Positions 24,972 to 35,694 of a stretch of DNA of 64,000 nucleotides are shown here, piece after piece. The notes under the pieces were generated by a model. That model searched no databases, was not told the origin of the DNA, and worked only from the letters and a program-made list of their open reading frames with translations. Positions within the stretch are counted from its first letter, which is position 1. The number at the start of each line of letters is the position of its first letter. Source of the DNA: Anagrus nilaparvatae (lineage: Eukaryota > Arthropoda > Insecta > Hymenoptera > Mymaridae); NCBI GenBank assembly GCA_022575985.1, contig JAKSXM010000007.1:35156501-35220500 (forward strand), in the 5' to 3' direction. Position numbers and translations under genes: made by a program.

Positions 24972-25022
24972 TATTTTACACTACGCGTTTCAGAATTGAA
25001 AATTCGATCATCAGGTGTATTA
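24972..25022 (-). ncRNA. Hammerhead-like ribozyme motif (type I), left arm of PLE 1
   Basis: Exact inverted counterpart of the motif at 26557-26605. It contains CTGATGA, a stem II of GAATT/AATTC, GAAA and a palindromic ACGCGT stem III. It lies on the same strand as the element's ORF. Confidence 0.6.
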
Positions 25023-25338
25023 TTTGTCAGATGTTAAAAAATAAATATAATGATTAAAGTTTCTAAAAACTAATTATTTCTTAATTTTAATTTTAAGTTC
25101 TTCTTCTTTGATTTCTTCTTATATACACTATATTGCACTTTTTATCACTATTATTTTTCATATTTTAAACTGATTTTATTTATTTTATTTTACTTTAATT
25201 TTAGAAAATTTTTATTTAAAATTTTGTTATTTACCGGACGAGATCTCGTTATATACTGTTTAAAATTTTTATTATTACATTTTATTATTAAAGTTTATTT
25301 ATTATTGTATCCTATAGAGAATTTGATTTGAACTGTAA

Positions 25339-26250
25339 TTAGTCATTTAACAGGGGTGTATCGTTGTTTTTCAGTGCCTTGTATATTTCGTATTCTTCTA
25401 ATGCATTCATATAATTTCCTTTTTTGTCATAAAAATGTATAGGTGTTAAGAAATCATCAAAATTTTTATTTTTATATTCGTGATTGGTTGTTATCAGATG
25501 TTTTGCAAAATTTGATTGTATTATTGTGTTCTTTTTGATGGTTTTTGGTGGTAAATGCTCAGTATATCTGGTGTAAAAATCTCTAGCTGTTTGTCCTATA
25601 TATATTGAGCCACATTCACATACAATTTTATATATACCTGCTTTTTTTGTTATTGGCTCTATATTATTGTCTTTTGGGTGTAATATCCTTTCTATTTTGT
25701 TGTCAGTACTGAAACTAATTGTTATACCGTGCTTCTTGAATGCATGAAATAATATATTAGACAAATAGTTTCCAAATGTGGCCGATGTGTATTTAATTTC
25801 ATTAATTTGTTCTGCGTTGTTTTTATCACTTAGGTTATTTTTAATAGCAATTTTCTTACGATGTCTAGTTATTAGTTTGTCTATAATGGAACTATTATAT
25901 CCGTTTCTTACTGCAATGTGTTTAATTGTATTAACTTCATCCTTAAAATCTGTTTCAGTCATTGGTATTGTTAGGAGCCTGTAAACGAAACTATTATATG
26001 CTGCCATTTTTTGTGAATATGGATGATGTGAATTTATATGTATAGTTGCGTCTGTTGTGGTTGGTTTTCTATAAATTTTGAAAATTAAATTGTTTTCTTT
26101 TGATTTTCTAATATTTAAATCTAAAAAGTTAATGGAATCTTCTTTTTCTAGTTCTAATGTGAATTGCATATTTTTATTCTTTTTATTTAAAAAGGTTTTG
26201 AAGTTTTCTAATTGTCTGTTAGTTCCATTGTAAATTAAATTACAGTTCAA
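25339..26250 (-). CDS. Penelope-like RT C-terminus plus GIY-YIG endonuclease
   Basis: 303 residues. Residues about 30-75 carry the Penelope pattern NFLDLNIRKS...FKIYRKPTTTDATIH with NSHHPYSQKMAAYNSFVYRL, which follows the catalytic YxDD block of these reverse transcriptases. Residues about 206-240 carry GIYKIVCECGSIYIGQTARD, the hallmark GIY-YIG motif, then Arg-Tyr-Thr-Glu-His. A conserved Asn/Glu-rich tail follows. The catalytic RT fingers and palm are missing because the ORF starts at the inverted-arm boundary, so the protein is a 5'-truncated product. The frame itself is undamaged, indicating a fairly recent insertion compared with the UPF1 relic around it. Confidence 0.88.
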   Translation of the reverse strand: MNCNLIYNGTNRQLENFKTFLNKKNKNMQFTLELEKEDSINFLDLNIRKSKENNLIFKIYRKPTTTDATIHINSHHPYSQKMAAYNSFVYRLLTIPMTETDFKDEVNTIKHIAVRNGYNSSIIDKLITRHRKKIAIKNNLSDKNNAEQINEIKYTSATFGNYLSNILFHAFKKHGITISFSTDNKIERILHPKDNNIEPITKKAGIYKIVCECGSIYIGQTARDFYTRYTEHLPPKTIKKNTIIQSNFAKHLITTNHEYKNKNFDDFLTPIHFYDKKGNYMNALEEYEIYKALKNNDTPLLND

Positions 26251-26556
26251 ATCAAATTCTCTATAGGATACAATAATAAATAAACTTTAATAATAAAATG
26301 TAATAATAAAAATTTTAAACAGTATATAACGAGATCTCGTCCGGTAAATAACAAAATTTTAAATAAAAATTTTCTATAATTAAAGTAAAATAAAATAAAT
26401 AAAATCAGTTTAAAATATGAAAAATAATAGTGATAAAAAGTGCAATATAGTGTATATAAGAAGAAATCAAAGAAGAAGAACTTAAAATTAAAATTAAGAA
26501 ATAATTAGTTTTTAGAAACTTTAATCATTATATTTATTTTTTAACATCTGACAAAT

Positions 26557-26605
26557 AATACACCTGATGATCGAATTTTCAATTCTGAAACGCGTAGTGT
26601 AAAAT
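26557..26605 (+). ncRNA. Hammerhead-like ribozyme motif (type I), right arm of PLE 1
   Basis: Order of elements: stem I strand ATACAC, core CTGATGA (26564-26570), stem II GAATT/AATTC with unpaired bases at its base, core GAAA (26587-26590), then ACGCGT (26590-26595) as a loopless palindromic stem III. Next come A as the cleavage nucleotide and GTGTA completing stem I. Penelope-like elements are known to carry type I hammerheads with minimal stem III that act best as dimers. The poor base of stem II lowers confidence in activity. Confidence 0.6.
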
Positions 26606-26661
26606 ATTTATAAACGAAGTCACTCTCAAGACGGATATAACAAAGGTAAAAATATCTCATT

Positions 26662-27000
26662 TTATCCTGTGTTTGCTTGTGTAGATACTTTTCAAGAAAG
26701 CAGAAAAATAACAAAATGATTCTGCATTAGGTCCAGTAAGTATCGAGGTATTAGTTTTTTTAGTCTAAATTAAAGTGAAGAATATTTCAATATGATTTGG
26801 AATGTTTACGAACATGGAACATGTGCCAGCAAGGCTAACTAGTAAACAAGTTGGAGTAAAGAGTAGACATCGTATCAATGAAAATAATCGATCAAACTTG
26901 TCTTTTATTCGCCTCAAGTTTGCCCCAAACTGAATTATTTATTTAAAGTGGAAGAGTTTCAATCACAAATAAATGAGTTATCGCTCCAAGATTCCACTTA
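26662..27000 (+). pseudogene. Upf1: UPF1 pseudogene, C-terminal part
   Basis: After the Penelope-like element the translation reads ACVDTFQESRK, matching UPF1 'ASVDAFQGREK'. Then come decayed frames with MEHVPARLTSKQ, and near 26950-26995 EEFQSQINELSLQDSTY, closely matching the UPF1 tail 'EFKSQIDVALSQDSTY'. The block between these in UPF1 (the final helicase motifs) is largely missing or unreadable. The end lies just after 26995. Together with 21150-22106 and 24582-24869 this is one relic cut by two mobile elements. Confidence 0.75.
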
Positions 27001-28195
27001 TTAGGGGTTAGGTAACATCTTAGAGATATGTAATTAAATGTAATTTGATAAATGATTCTAAATAATCTTATTTTATAACATAATCTTTCTTTATTTAAGA
27101 TTATATCAATCTGGCTAATCGTAAATTGATGGACAACTTTCCCAGCCACTTTGGAACACATAAATAATTTAAGTCATGCATACGTTGATTTAGAGACTGG
27201 AAGGGTCAAACTATCATTGCAGCAAAGTAAGCTAAACAGCCACAATTACAAAATTTATTGATAAAAATACATTTCACAAAAGGTTAGTAAAATTAAATAA
27301 AATTTAGTCTTAAAAAAACGCATTATTCATATTTTCAGCAAAAGTAACGCAGATATAAAATGTATTATGCACTCCTATTTAAAAAACGTTCTAAGCTAAA
27401 TAACATTTGCCTGGTTTAGAATCTTCTGAAGTTTTTATTACAATTATAAAAAAATTCAACAGATGTCTTAGCACAGTTTTGGAATGGGGGTACAATATTC
27501 TATCAAAAAATTTAAAAAATGTTTGTATTTTGGAAATACATGTTATTTTATAATAAATAACGTAATCAAAATCTATTAACTATGCAATGAAATAAATTAA
27601 TTATAAAAATAAGATGGAATTAGTTTAATCTTTAAAAAAATGTTACTTTATAAATTAGCTGTTTTGCTATAAGATATTACTTACATTTTAATTACTATTA
27701 TTATTAGATTTTATCGAAATTCTTAAATTTTTTAAAATTAAGGGGGATCGAGCTTATCGCGACGAATTGGTAGAGGGAGATTTAAGGTGCTTGTTAAAAA
27801 ATCTTTGAAAATTTTATTATTTTTATGATTAAATAGCTGTATACATTAACTAAAAGCAAATAATGCATGGTTATTTAATAAAAAATAATTTAATTAAATT
27901 AAAAAAAATTTTTATCGCCCCTTTTTAATATCACCTCTTATATGTACGAGTATGCGTAAGAAACTTGACAACATTATTTTAGATATTTAGAATGAGTCAA
28001 CACGTGTGCTTGATAAACAACTAAAGCACCACGTTCTTTGTATACATATACGATATGAAAGTAAAAATATATATTCATTAAAAAATTATAAATTACAATT
28101 AATATTAAATCAAACAACAGTTTCTTTAACCTACCCATTTTTAAGAAAATTTTTTAACACAGATAAATAAACAATTTGATAATTAATATAATTAT
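27001..28195. other. AT-rich spacer, no gene seen
   Basis: Nothing recognisable. The few open frames are short and have random AT-rich composition. Confidence 0.4.
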
Positions 28196-28561
28196 AACTT
28201 TAAATTTTATTTTATTTTATTTTTTTTTTTTTTTTTTTTTAAATTTTTTTTTTTTTTTTTTTTTTTTTTTGGGCCCCTTCAAGAAGGGGCCTTTTTCGTA
28301 GGACGAGGAGAATGCATTTACGCATACCATACACGCGTACTGTATGGTTATGTGGGACTCAACCTCAAATTTGTATCTGGGGTTGCCCAGATATACACAA
28401 TTGAGGAATTACAATACCCACTAAACTCCCCACCCTCCTGCATTTATGACAATATCATAGAATCCGGACCGGGACTCCCTGTTTAGGTATTACTTCGGTC
28501 CGGAAACAATGCAGCCCAGGCATTTCTTCGCCATACCCTGTCAATAAAGGAGGAGATTTTC

Positions 28562-28957
28562 CTACGAGAGGAAACCTTCCTCCTTTTTTCCAATCAGTGT
28601 CGCCCGTACGTACTCTGCCACACTGTACCAGTTAGCGGCACTGCGCAGCATTTCCGGGACGACTACTTCCGGCCTCCATTCATCGAAGGGCGGTCGCCCT
28701 TCAGCGCAGCGAGGACACCCAAAAAAGGTGTGCTCAGCGGTATCCAGCTCGCCCGGGCAATGCAAGCATTCCGGAGATGTCACCTTGCTCCACTTGAAAA
28801 GCATATCGCGGAAATAACCGTGACCAGTTAGGAACTGTGTGAGGTAGAAGTCTACCTCTCCATGATCACGGTTCATCCAGCTTTCCAAATCGATGATAAG
28901 GCGGTGCGTCCAACGTCCCCTCGGGTCAACATTCCACCTATACTGCCAACATTCCAT
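28562..28957 (-). pseudogene. LINE ORF2 C-terminal zinc-finger segment
   Basis: 131 residues with the R1-type C-terminus: RWNVDPRGRWTHRLI, FYLTQFLTGHGYFRD, and a CCHC-type finger seen as ECLHC...DTAEHTFFGC. It is joined abnormally to the RT palm because the thumb is deleted, with a frame change. The finger is thought to bind template RNA or target DNA in this clade. Confidence 0.8.
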
Positions 28958-29417
28958 TGTGCGGGAGCGAGCGCGAACGGACGGACGGACCGCCGATGTT
29001 CGTCATTAGCCACGAGAGGGACTTTGTCACCCGGCCAGCCTTTTCACAGGCCTGCTTGAATTGTCTATTGTAGGTCAACTTGTTGTCCAAGAAGACCCCC
29101 AAATATTTGACCGATGGTTTGGTCTGGGTCATATGGGGATTACCTCCGTCATCAAAGCTAACGCCGAATATGGTATCAACCCTTCTCCGGGTCAGAAGGA
29201 CAATCTCCGTTTTCGGAGCTGCCAGTCTGAGTCCGTGATTCGACATCCAGCTATTGATAAGGCGCATGGCCGCATCCAAGGTATTCTGCTGATCCTCTGT
29301 CTCTCGAGCTGTTATGGTTAGAGAAACATCATCCACGTATCCGATCATGGAGCATTCATCCGGAAGCTCAATCTTTAGCAAGCCGTCGTAAAAGGCATTC
29401 CAAAGATCAGGGCTCAA
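28938..29417 (-). pseudogene. LINE RT palm fragment with YVDD motif
   Basis: 159 residues continuing the RT in a shifted frame. It has SPDLWNAFYDG (end of motif B), GYVDDVSL (catalytic YVDD), a Trp/His block NSWMSNHGLRLAAPKTE, and KYLGVFLDNKLTY. The final residues after LTNIGGPSVRSRS belong to the deletion junction. Confidence 0.82.
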
Positions 29418-30729
29418 AACTGAACCCTGCGCTAGGCCTTAATACTTTACCTCTTGTGCCATCGAGCGTGTCCCAATGCAGGTATCGGTCCCGGAGGTAA
29501 TCTCTGAGTATATTTCTCAGATAATCCGGAACTCTGAATACCTGCTCGAGGGAGTGCAACATATCGTCCCACTTAGCCGAGTTGAATGCGTTTTTCACAT
29601 CCAACGTGACAAGCAGGACGTCCGGTTTAATATCCGGCCGCACTTGTCTGGCCCTCATAACCACCTTCACGACCTGCTCGATGGCACCGATCGTGGAACG
29701 ACCCTCACGAAAGCCGTGTTGGTCGTCGCTAAGGCCACCCGCTTCCCTAATTGCTTGCCGCAATCTTCCTCTGACCATGCTCTCCATCACCTTGCCAATG
29801 GTATTTAACATACACAATGGTCTGTAAGATGATGGAGATCCTGGTTCACCCTTTCCCTTGCTTATCAGAGCCAGACGGGCCACTTTCCAGTCCCTTGGAA
29901 AGGCGCCTGCCACGAGGCACGCGTTAAACATGCCAAGCAGGAGACCAGGGATTACCTTTGCAGCCACCTTAAGGGCTTCCGCGGGTATTCCGTCTGGTCC
30001 TGGCGCTTTCCCATTTTTCATTGACCTAATTGCCTGAAGCATCTCCGCCTCGATAAATAGCGGAACTTGCTCCCTCGGGACATCCAAAGCAGGGTGTTGT
30101 TGGTTTGGATGATCCGGGAAGAGAGCGTCCACTATTCTTTTGGTCGTTGCTTCATCCATCGTGTTGTCACATCCGGACTTAAGTTTGCCCATGACAACCT
30201 TATATCCCAGGCCCCACGGGTCGCTGTTGACATCATCTCTTAGGGACCGAAGACAGCGCGCCTTGCTGAGGCGGATAGCTTTCGCCAGCCTATGCTTGGC
30301 TTCCTTGTACTCTTCAGAGCGCGTAGCCAGCTCTGGGCGGCCATGCGCTCTTTGCCGTCTTCTGCGTGCGCCGTGACAGACCCGTCTTAGCTCCGAAATT
30401 TCTTCATTCCACCAGTACACGCTTCTTTTACCCTTCCAGGGCCGTTTACGCGGCATAGAGGCATCGCAGGCTCCCCTCAGAAGAGCAGTTACCCTCTTGA
30501 CAAGGGTCTCTGCCTCTCGCGGGGTGGTCGGTCCTCCATGCCAGGCTGGGATAGACGAGAACTCTTCGCGAAGATAATCCACAAATCTGTCCTCGTCCAT
30601 CTTTGACACATTCCAGCCTAGTGGGCGCTTTTTGTACGGGGGCCGATTAGCAACCCTATCACGCACTTTGAAGGTGATGTAATTATGATCGCTGCCATTG
30701 GCTCCATCCATCACCCTCCAGCCACCCAC
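29407..30729 (-). pseudogene. LINE ORF2, endonuclease end to RT motif A
   Basis: 440 residues. It starts at the end of the endonuclease (GSDHNYITFKV) and continues through the linker (RGACDASMPRKR, VYWWNEEISELRR) to the RT fingers (GKAPGPDGIPAEALK). It then covers FPRDWKVARLALISKGKG, YRPLCMLNTIGKVME, HGFREGRSTIGAI and motif A LDVKNAFNSAKW. A frameshift near 29415 ends it. Long, GC-rich and otherwise intact, so the copy is fairly young. The same linker and fingers appear at 63539 onward. Confidence 0.87.
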
Positions 30730-30775
30730 TCTTCCTGCCAGCCCGGCCGAGGCAAAAGTGACATCAGGGATCGAT

Positions 30776-33385
30776 TAGAAATACTATACATATTGTATTC
30801 TTTATTTCTTATATACATATATGAAACACACAATTTAAAAATCAGTGCTTCAGTAAAACGATGTTGTCTAGTAACAAACGCATGCGCGTGAATTTACATA
30901 CAAAGCAGCTGCAAAAATATTTTCTTCGTTTTATTATTTATTTTTTATTTTATTCATTTATTTTGTCGGAAACTCAAATTTTTCATTAATTAAAAAATAT
31001 TTTAATTTAGTTCAGCTATAAGCTAGTGCTATTTGTTTTGGATAAATTTCGATATTTATAAAGAACTTAAAAAAACAAAATGAAATCCCGTAAGGAACGC
31101 GTGTTATATCAAAGAATTTTCAATTTAATATTTTGTCCTTTATTTTATCGGAAAACTATGAAGTTTTTGGGCTCGTTCTATTTCTTTTTAAATTTTCTTT
31201 AATACAGGTATATTTTAACTGATATTATTGGATATCTTACAAGTGCTCGATCCACCTTAAAAAATTTTTTTAAATAAATTAAAATATTAACATAATGTAA
31301 ATAGCGAATACGATTAATTGTATATGAGTTAGTTAAAAATGTTAATTTGTATAATTTATTTCTGTTATGTACAGTTTTGGCATTTTAATATAAAGCAAAT
31401 AATTTTTTAATGTTTACTTAGTTTTTATTAATTGATCAAAAAAGGTTGAAAATTTTTTAATTTTTTTAAATAATTAAAATAAGAAAACTTTCCAAAACTA
31501 AAATTTAATAAACAATCTTATATGAATTATAAAATTATTTCGATAAAAATGAATGACCTTTGATTACCAAATCAAAACTTTCAAATAAATGTTTATAATT
31601 TTATAATTTCAAAAAATGAAACTGTGTTGTCAGAATTAAAATGAATTTTAATACGCAAAGGTTTCTTTACTATGTAAATTATTAAAAATAATCAATAAAA
31701 ATTATTGTTCAATTATATAGGATTGGAATAAAATTTTGATTGCAATGTTTTTGTGAAAATCAAAATTAATATTTATAAATAATTATAACTAAAAAAAGTA
31801 ACAATTTAATAATTGGCTAATATCATTAAAAATGCATCTGTTTCTACTTAATTATTTTTATCTTATTGCCAAAAAAACCACATGTGATAAATTTAATTGT
31901 TAAAATAATGTTTAATTTTTTTAAAACAGTTAGATACATATAATTTTATATTAATCTGTGGATAAATTTTTTTAATTCGATCCATATGTAAAGCATACTT
32001 TGATTAGATGTTATTTTTAATTAATCATGAAATACGATAAGCAATTATTAAATATCAAAATTAATGTTTTTGTAAAATATTTTAAAAATATAAATCTGAT
32101 GTACTTTTCATATATTTAAAAATTGAATTTTGCATTAGATTATTGTTAAATTATTCTTGTATGATACATATTATATAAAAATTTCTTAGAATATCATAAA
32201 GCATGATAAGAAAATAAAAAGAAAAATTTTTGGAAAATATGAAATATAAATACAATGAATGAAATTTCTTTTATAACGATCTAATTTATTTAATATGTTT
32301 TCAATAATTTGTCTTATTATTTTAATGCATATTATGTCGAGAGTTTTTCACTCAATATTTTAAATGATTTCGTTAAAAAAACTTGTTGAAAATCATCGCA
32401 TGTATGTACCTGCTTATGAAAACAAAGTTTTTTATCTATCTTTGGTTTATTATGTGTAACTTGAATGATTATAGTATTCTAATAATTTATATTTATTCAA
32501 CATTTATTTTTTTTTTGACTAAAAACCTAATTCGGGTTCACTGCATGCTTGACCCAATAGCTAAAAAATAAAATCTATCCTACTTTAACAACATTTTATA
32601 AAACTTATATTTTTACAACAATAAAAAAATTAAGTATTATACAATTAAAGTTATTTTACTGATAGCATAATTGTGTAATATCAATTAATTAATGTTTTTT
32701 TAATACATGAGATAATAGGAATGTATTCATTTTTTTTCTTGCATGTTTTGCTAAAGTTTGCTTTAGCACTTTAAATTAATTTACATTTTGATGCATTTTT
32801 TTTATTTACACTGAAAATAATCTAGTGTAAATACATTTTTGAGATTCGTTTCATGATTGACCTCAAATTTTATAATCAATCAAAATGTTATAATTTATGT
32901 TTAAAACTAATCTTTTTTATAAATACAATTTATATAAATTAAAATTTATAAATTATTTTATTATTTATATTGGTAAAATTAAAAAATTTATACTTGTAAT
33001 CAAGTACTCTGAGTTTTAAATATTTTACCAAAATAGCCCTAGATATTTAAAATGTTTTGTTAAATATCAGCATGCACTGTAATATACTATTTTTTTTAAA
33101 TGCTACTACTTTTACTAACTACTTTTACTAACTCCAGAAGAAAGCATGATATAAACAATTGTTTTTTTTTATGCATGTTTAGTTGTCATTTATTTAATTT
33201 TATATTCAACATTTTTTTAAATAAAAAACTTAACGAATAATCATATACGCATGTTTAAAATCCCCATGTTTAAAAGCGGGCTTTTATGATTCCTAAAGTT
33301 TTAAATTTTCGAGCTTTTTTGTACCAACTTAAGAAACTTAGAAAATATAACCACAAAATCACCCAAAAGTCGCTTTTGTCTCGGG
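30776..33385. other. Very AT-rich spacer, no gene seen
   Basis: Long runs of A and T with no coding signal, no long inverted repeat and no clear tandem array. Confidence 0.45.
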
Positions 33386-33389
33386 TACA

Positions 33390-33631
33390 GCCCCTTAATG
33401 TTTGAATGTGTTTGCATAATTATAAATTTGTAGTGAAAAAAAATTTTTTTAAGCAACAGAAAAATATTGAAGTACATGTGAACGGGAGGGACTGCCTCAT
33501 CTGAAAAATCTTAACGTGTTTGCATAATTATAAATTTGCAGTGAAAAATGATTTTTTGTAACAACACAAATAGAAGTAAATGCGACACAGGGGAGGGGCG
33601 GCGCCCCCCCCCCTCCACCTCTTTTTGCTAG
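33390..33631 (+). mobile_element. Helitron-like 3' end (non-autonomous fragment)
   Basis: Two copies of a gtgtttgcataattataaattt block are followed by a GC-rich hairpin (ggaggggcg...ccccctcc, about 33590-33616) and the terminus tttttgCTAG (33628-33631) before a T. A hairpin a few bases from CTAG is the Helitron 3' signature. The same sequence occurs inverted at 35695-35930, where both ends can be defined. The 5' end of this copy was not found. A (agatat)n microsatellite follows. Confidence 0.7.
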
Positions 33632-33665
33632 TAAGATATAAGATATAAGATATAAGATAAGATAA
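33632..33665 (+). repeat. (AAGATAT)n microsatellite
   Basis: Four to five copies of taagata/taagatat directly follow the Helitron 3' end. Confidence 0.8.
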
Positions 33666-34536
33666 GAAATGTGAGTATAAAAAAAAAAGAACCTCATATA
33701 AAATAATAAATTATTCCGGTAGAGTGCGCAATATATAGCAAATAAGCATAGTTTGCAAAGCGCAATATTTTTTTTTAAATATATACATATAGTATTTGTT
33801 TTTAAATTAATAAAAATGGATGAATTAGAAAGACGCAGTATATTGTTATAATAAAATTATATTCAACGCAATTTTTTTATATAAATAAAATATAAAATAT
33901 AAGTATTATACATATATAAATAAGTATTTAAAATAAAAAATTAGTTAATATTGGTTGGTATACTAATAAATGAATAAGTTGCTTTAAATATTAGCATTAT
34001 TATACTTTTTGCAAAGCAGAAATGGGTTATAGTAAGGAGGAAAATCCTTAATTTTAGCAGAGAGGGAGGAAAAGGAAAAATAAAAGTTAAAGTATAAAAT
34101 AAAAAATAGAAAATTAACAAAAAGTATTAATTTTATTGGTATACATATTTTTTTTAATATAGCATTTACTGCAGGATTAATATATTTATATTAAAGTTTA
34201 GTTTTGATTCATTTACAAAGATTGGTTTTAATATACATATACATGTATTTACAATATTTTATAAAAAATATAAAAATTGTATTGGTAAAAATGAAGAATA
34301 TTAAAGTAATGAGAAGCTAGCATTTTATTTTTTTATTCGGAGTCACTACCAGAGGATATATGAATCACCTTATGCAAAAACCCTAAAATTTTTGAAAGAG
34401 AAAGGGAAATTTGAAGATCCAGGTACGTAACAACGTATGTTAAATTTCTATTATAACGTAAAAGCGGGGAGGAGCACTTAAAGCTACCTGTTTTTAAGTA
34501 CGGAAATGTAAGATTTTCGTATATTCTCTTTTACGC

Positions 34537-35513
34537 TTATTCTTCCTTCAAAAATTTTATACGGGATTCTTGCATAAGGCGATTCATATGATACATAGAG
34601 AAAGTAATGTCTAAGGTAGAATAATCATAGTTAGCTTCGGAGAAAAAACTTGGAGTATCAGGGTGCATGGAATCACATAAAAAGTAAATTGGGAAATTCA
34701 TGAATGTTATATCTACGCATTAATGTAAGACGGAAACCAGTCTGTAAATAAAATGTAACAGGACGAGCAAGAGCGGACAAAAAATTTTGAAATATTAATA
34801 TGGTTGAATCTAAATAAGCAAAATTGATTGTAGTATATTTGCGTAAACTAACATAATCTGCCTCATACATAAGATATTGTAAATTGGGAAGTTGCATGAA
34901 TAAATCAATAGGTTTTAAAGTTAGCATATTAGAAAAAAGAATATCGAATACTTCAAGGGAAAGATCAGTAAAACATTCATAGTCAAAGGACAGGTTTAGA
35001 AAGGCTAGAAAGTTCTTCAGCTTTTAAGTTAAAACAAGCGCTAATATCAAGGCTGGCAAGTTGTTTAATTTTTTTGCAAATAGTCATGAGTTCAGCATCA
35101 GTAAGGGAACTAAATGGAATACGCAAAATAGTTAAATTTTCCATTTTAATAATATAATCATAATTGTAGGAAAGATCATGGAAAGCAGGACCTAATGCGC
35201 TGATATTTAATTCAAAAAGATTTTCAGGGGAAGATATAACTTTACTTAATGGGGAGCAAAGTTCACCATAAACAGTGAGTTTTTTAAAACGAAGGGGTAA
35301 AGTAGGCAAGCATAAAGAGGTTTGAGTACTTATTGGACTTAATCCTTGTAAATGTAAATTTGAGCAGTGTAAACTGGTTAACAGAGGAAAATTTAATAAA
35401 TATTTATCAAAATTAGCATAAAATAAAGGAGTTATACGATTGAAAGAAAGACTTTCTAAATATATAGCATAAGAATAAAATAATCGACCGTGATTATTAT
35501 TAAGATTAATATT
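34537..35513 (-). pseudogene. F-box/LRR gene, C-terminal part
   Basis: Continuation of the gene begun at 39868, in the same frame across the 17-bp target duplication (encoding NINLN). Leucine-rich repeats are visible: LLNFPLLTSLHCSNLHLQGL, LPLRFKKLTVYG, LFELNISALG, MENLTILRIPFSSLTDAEL and KQLASLDISACFNL, the last being the F-box-LRR signature. A one-base change near 34998 shifts the frame (the frame ends at 34983, while the next continues as LSFDYECFTDLSLEVFDILF then MLTLKPIDLF, 34673-34927). A second shift near 34720 leads into ITFMNFPIYFLCDSMHPD and on to a stop at 34537-34539. F-box proteins recruit substrates to SCF ubiquitin ligases; this copy is broken. Confidence 0.72.
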
Positions 35514-35606
35514 CATAATTGATGAAGTTTTATCACTTGGTAAAAAATTAATAAAGGTAAATAAATAAATCGATCTATCCAAGTAAAATTTTGATCTTAT
35601 ATATTT

Positions 35607-35650
35607 CTAATTGACGTTTCGTCGATCCATGTCGACCTTATCAAAACTGC
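35607..35650 (-). ncRNA. Degenerate hammerhead-like motif, pLTR A of PLE 2
   Basis: On the minus strand: AGTT, TTGATAAG, stem GTCGA/TCGAC, GAAACGTC, AATT. The core CTGATGA is replaced by TTGATAA, which keeps a U-A pair in place of the usual C3-G8 pair. Stem III is only AC/GT. Copies occur at 38437-38480 (minus) and 39393-39436 (plus). Confidence 0.5.
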
Positions 35651-35694
35651 AATAATTTTTTTACAAAATAAATGTTATAATATATATATATATA

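Larger units (their letters stand above)
24870..26661 (-). mobile_element. Penelope-like element with inverted terminal arms
   Basis: 1792 bp bounded by a 13-bp target duplication ttatcctgtgttt (24857-24869, 26662-26674). Arms of about 425 bp (24915-25340 and 26238-26661) are almost perfect inverted repeats. The left end has about 45 extra bases outside its arm. Between the arms is a minus-strand ORF with the C-terminal half of a Penelope reverse transcriptase and a GIY-YIG endonuclease. Each arm carries a hammerhead-like ribozyme motif. Inverted terminal repeats and a short one-sided extension are known for Penelope-like elements. Confidence 0.85.
28200..30775 (-). mobile_element. Second R1-clade LINE, truncated and internally deleted
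   Basis: Minus-strand LINE of a different subfamily from the one at 22106-24581. Poly(A) lies at the T runs 28218-28270. Next to it is a stable hairpin (ggccccttcaagaaggggcc, about 28273-28292) that forms the extreme 3' end. The ORF2 parts are at 28562-30729. The 5' end, near 30775, lies at the end of the endonuclease domain (DVTFASAGLAGRV-like). The thumb region between the RT palm and the zinc finger is deleted near 28945-29000. GC content is far above the surroundings. Confidence 0.88.

Noticed and set aside
35514..35582. First 24 codons (MDRSIYLFTFINFL...) as the start of the F-box/LRR protein
   Set aside because: The same codons precede the Penelope ORF at 38412; they belong to the inserted pLTR, and the host frame resumes only at the target duplication.
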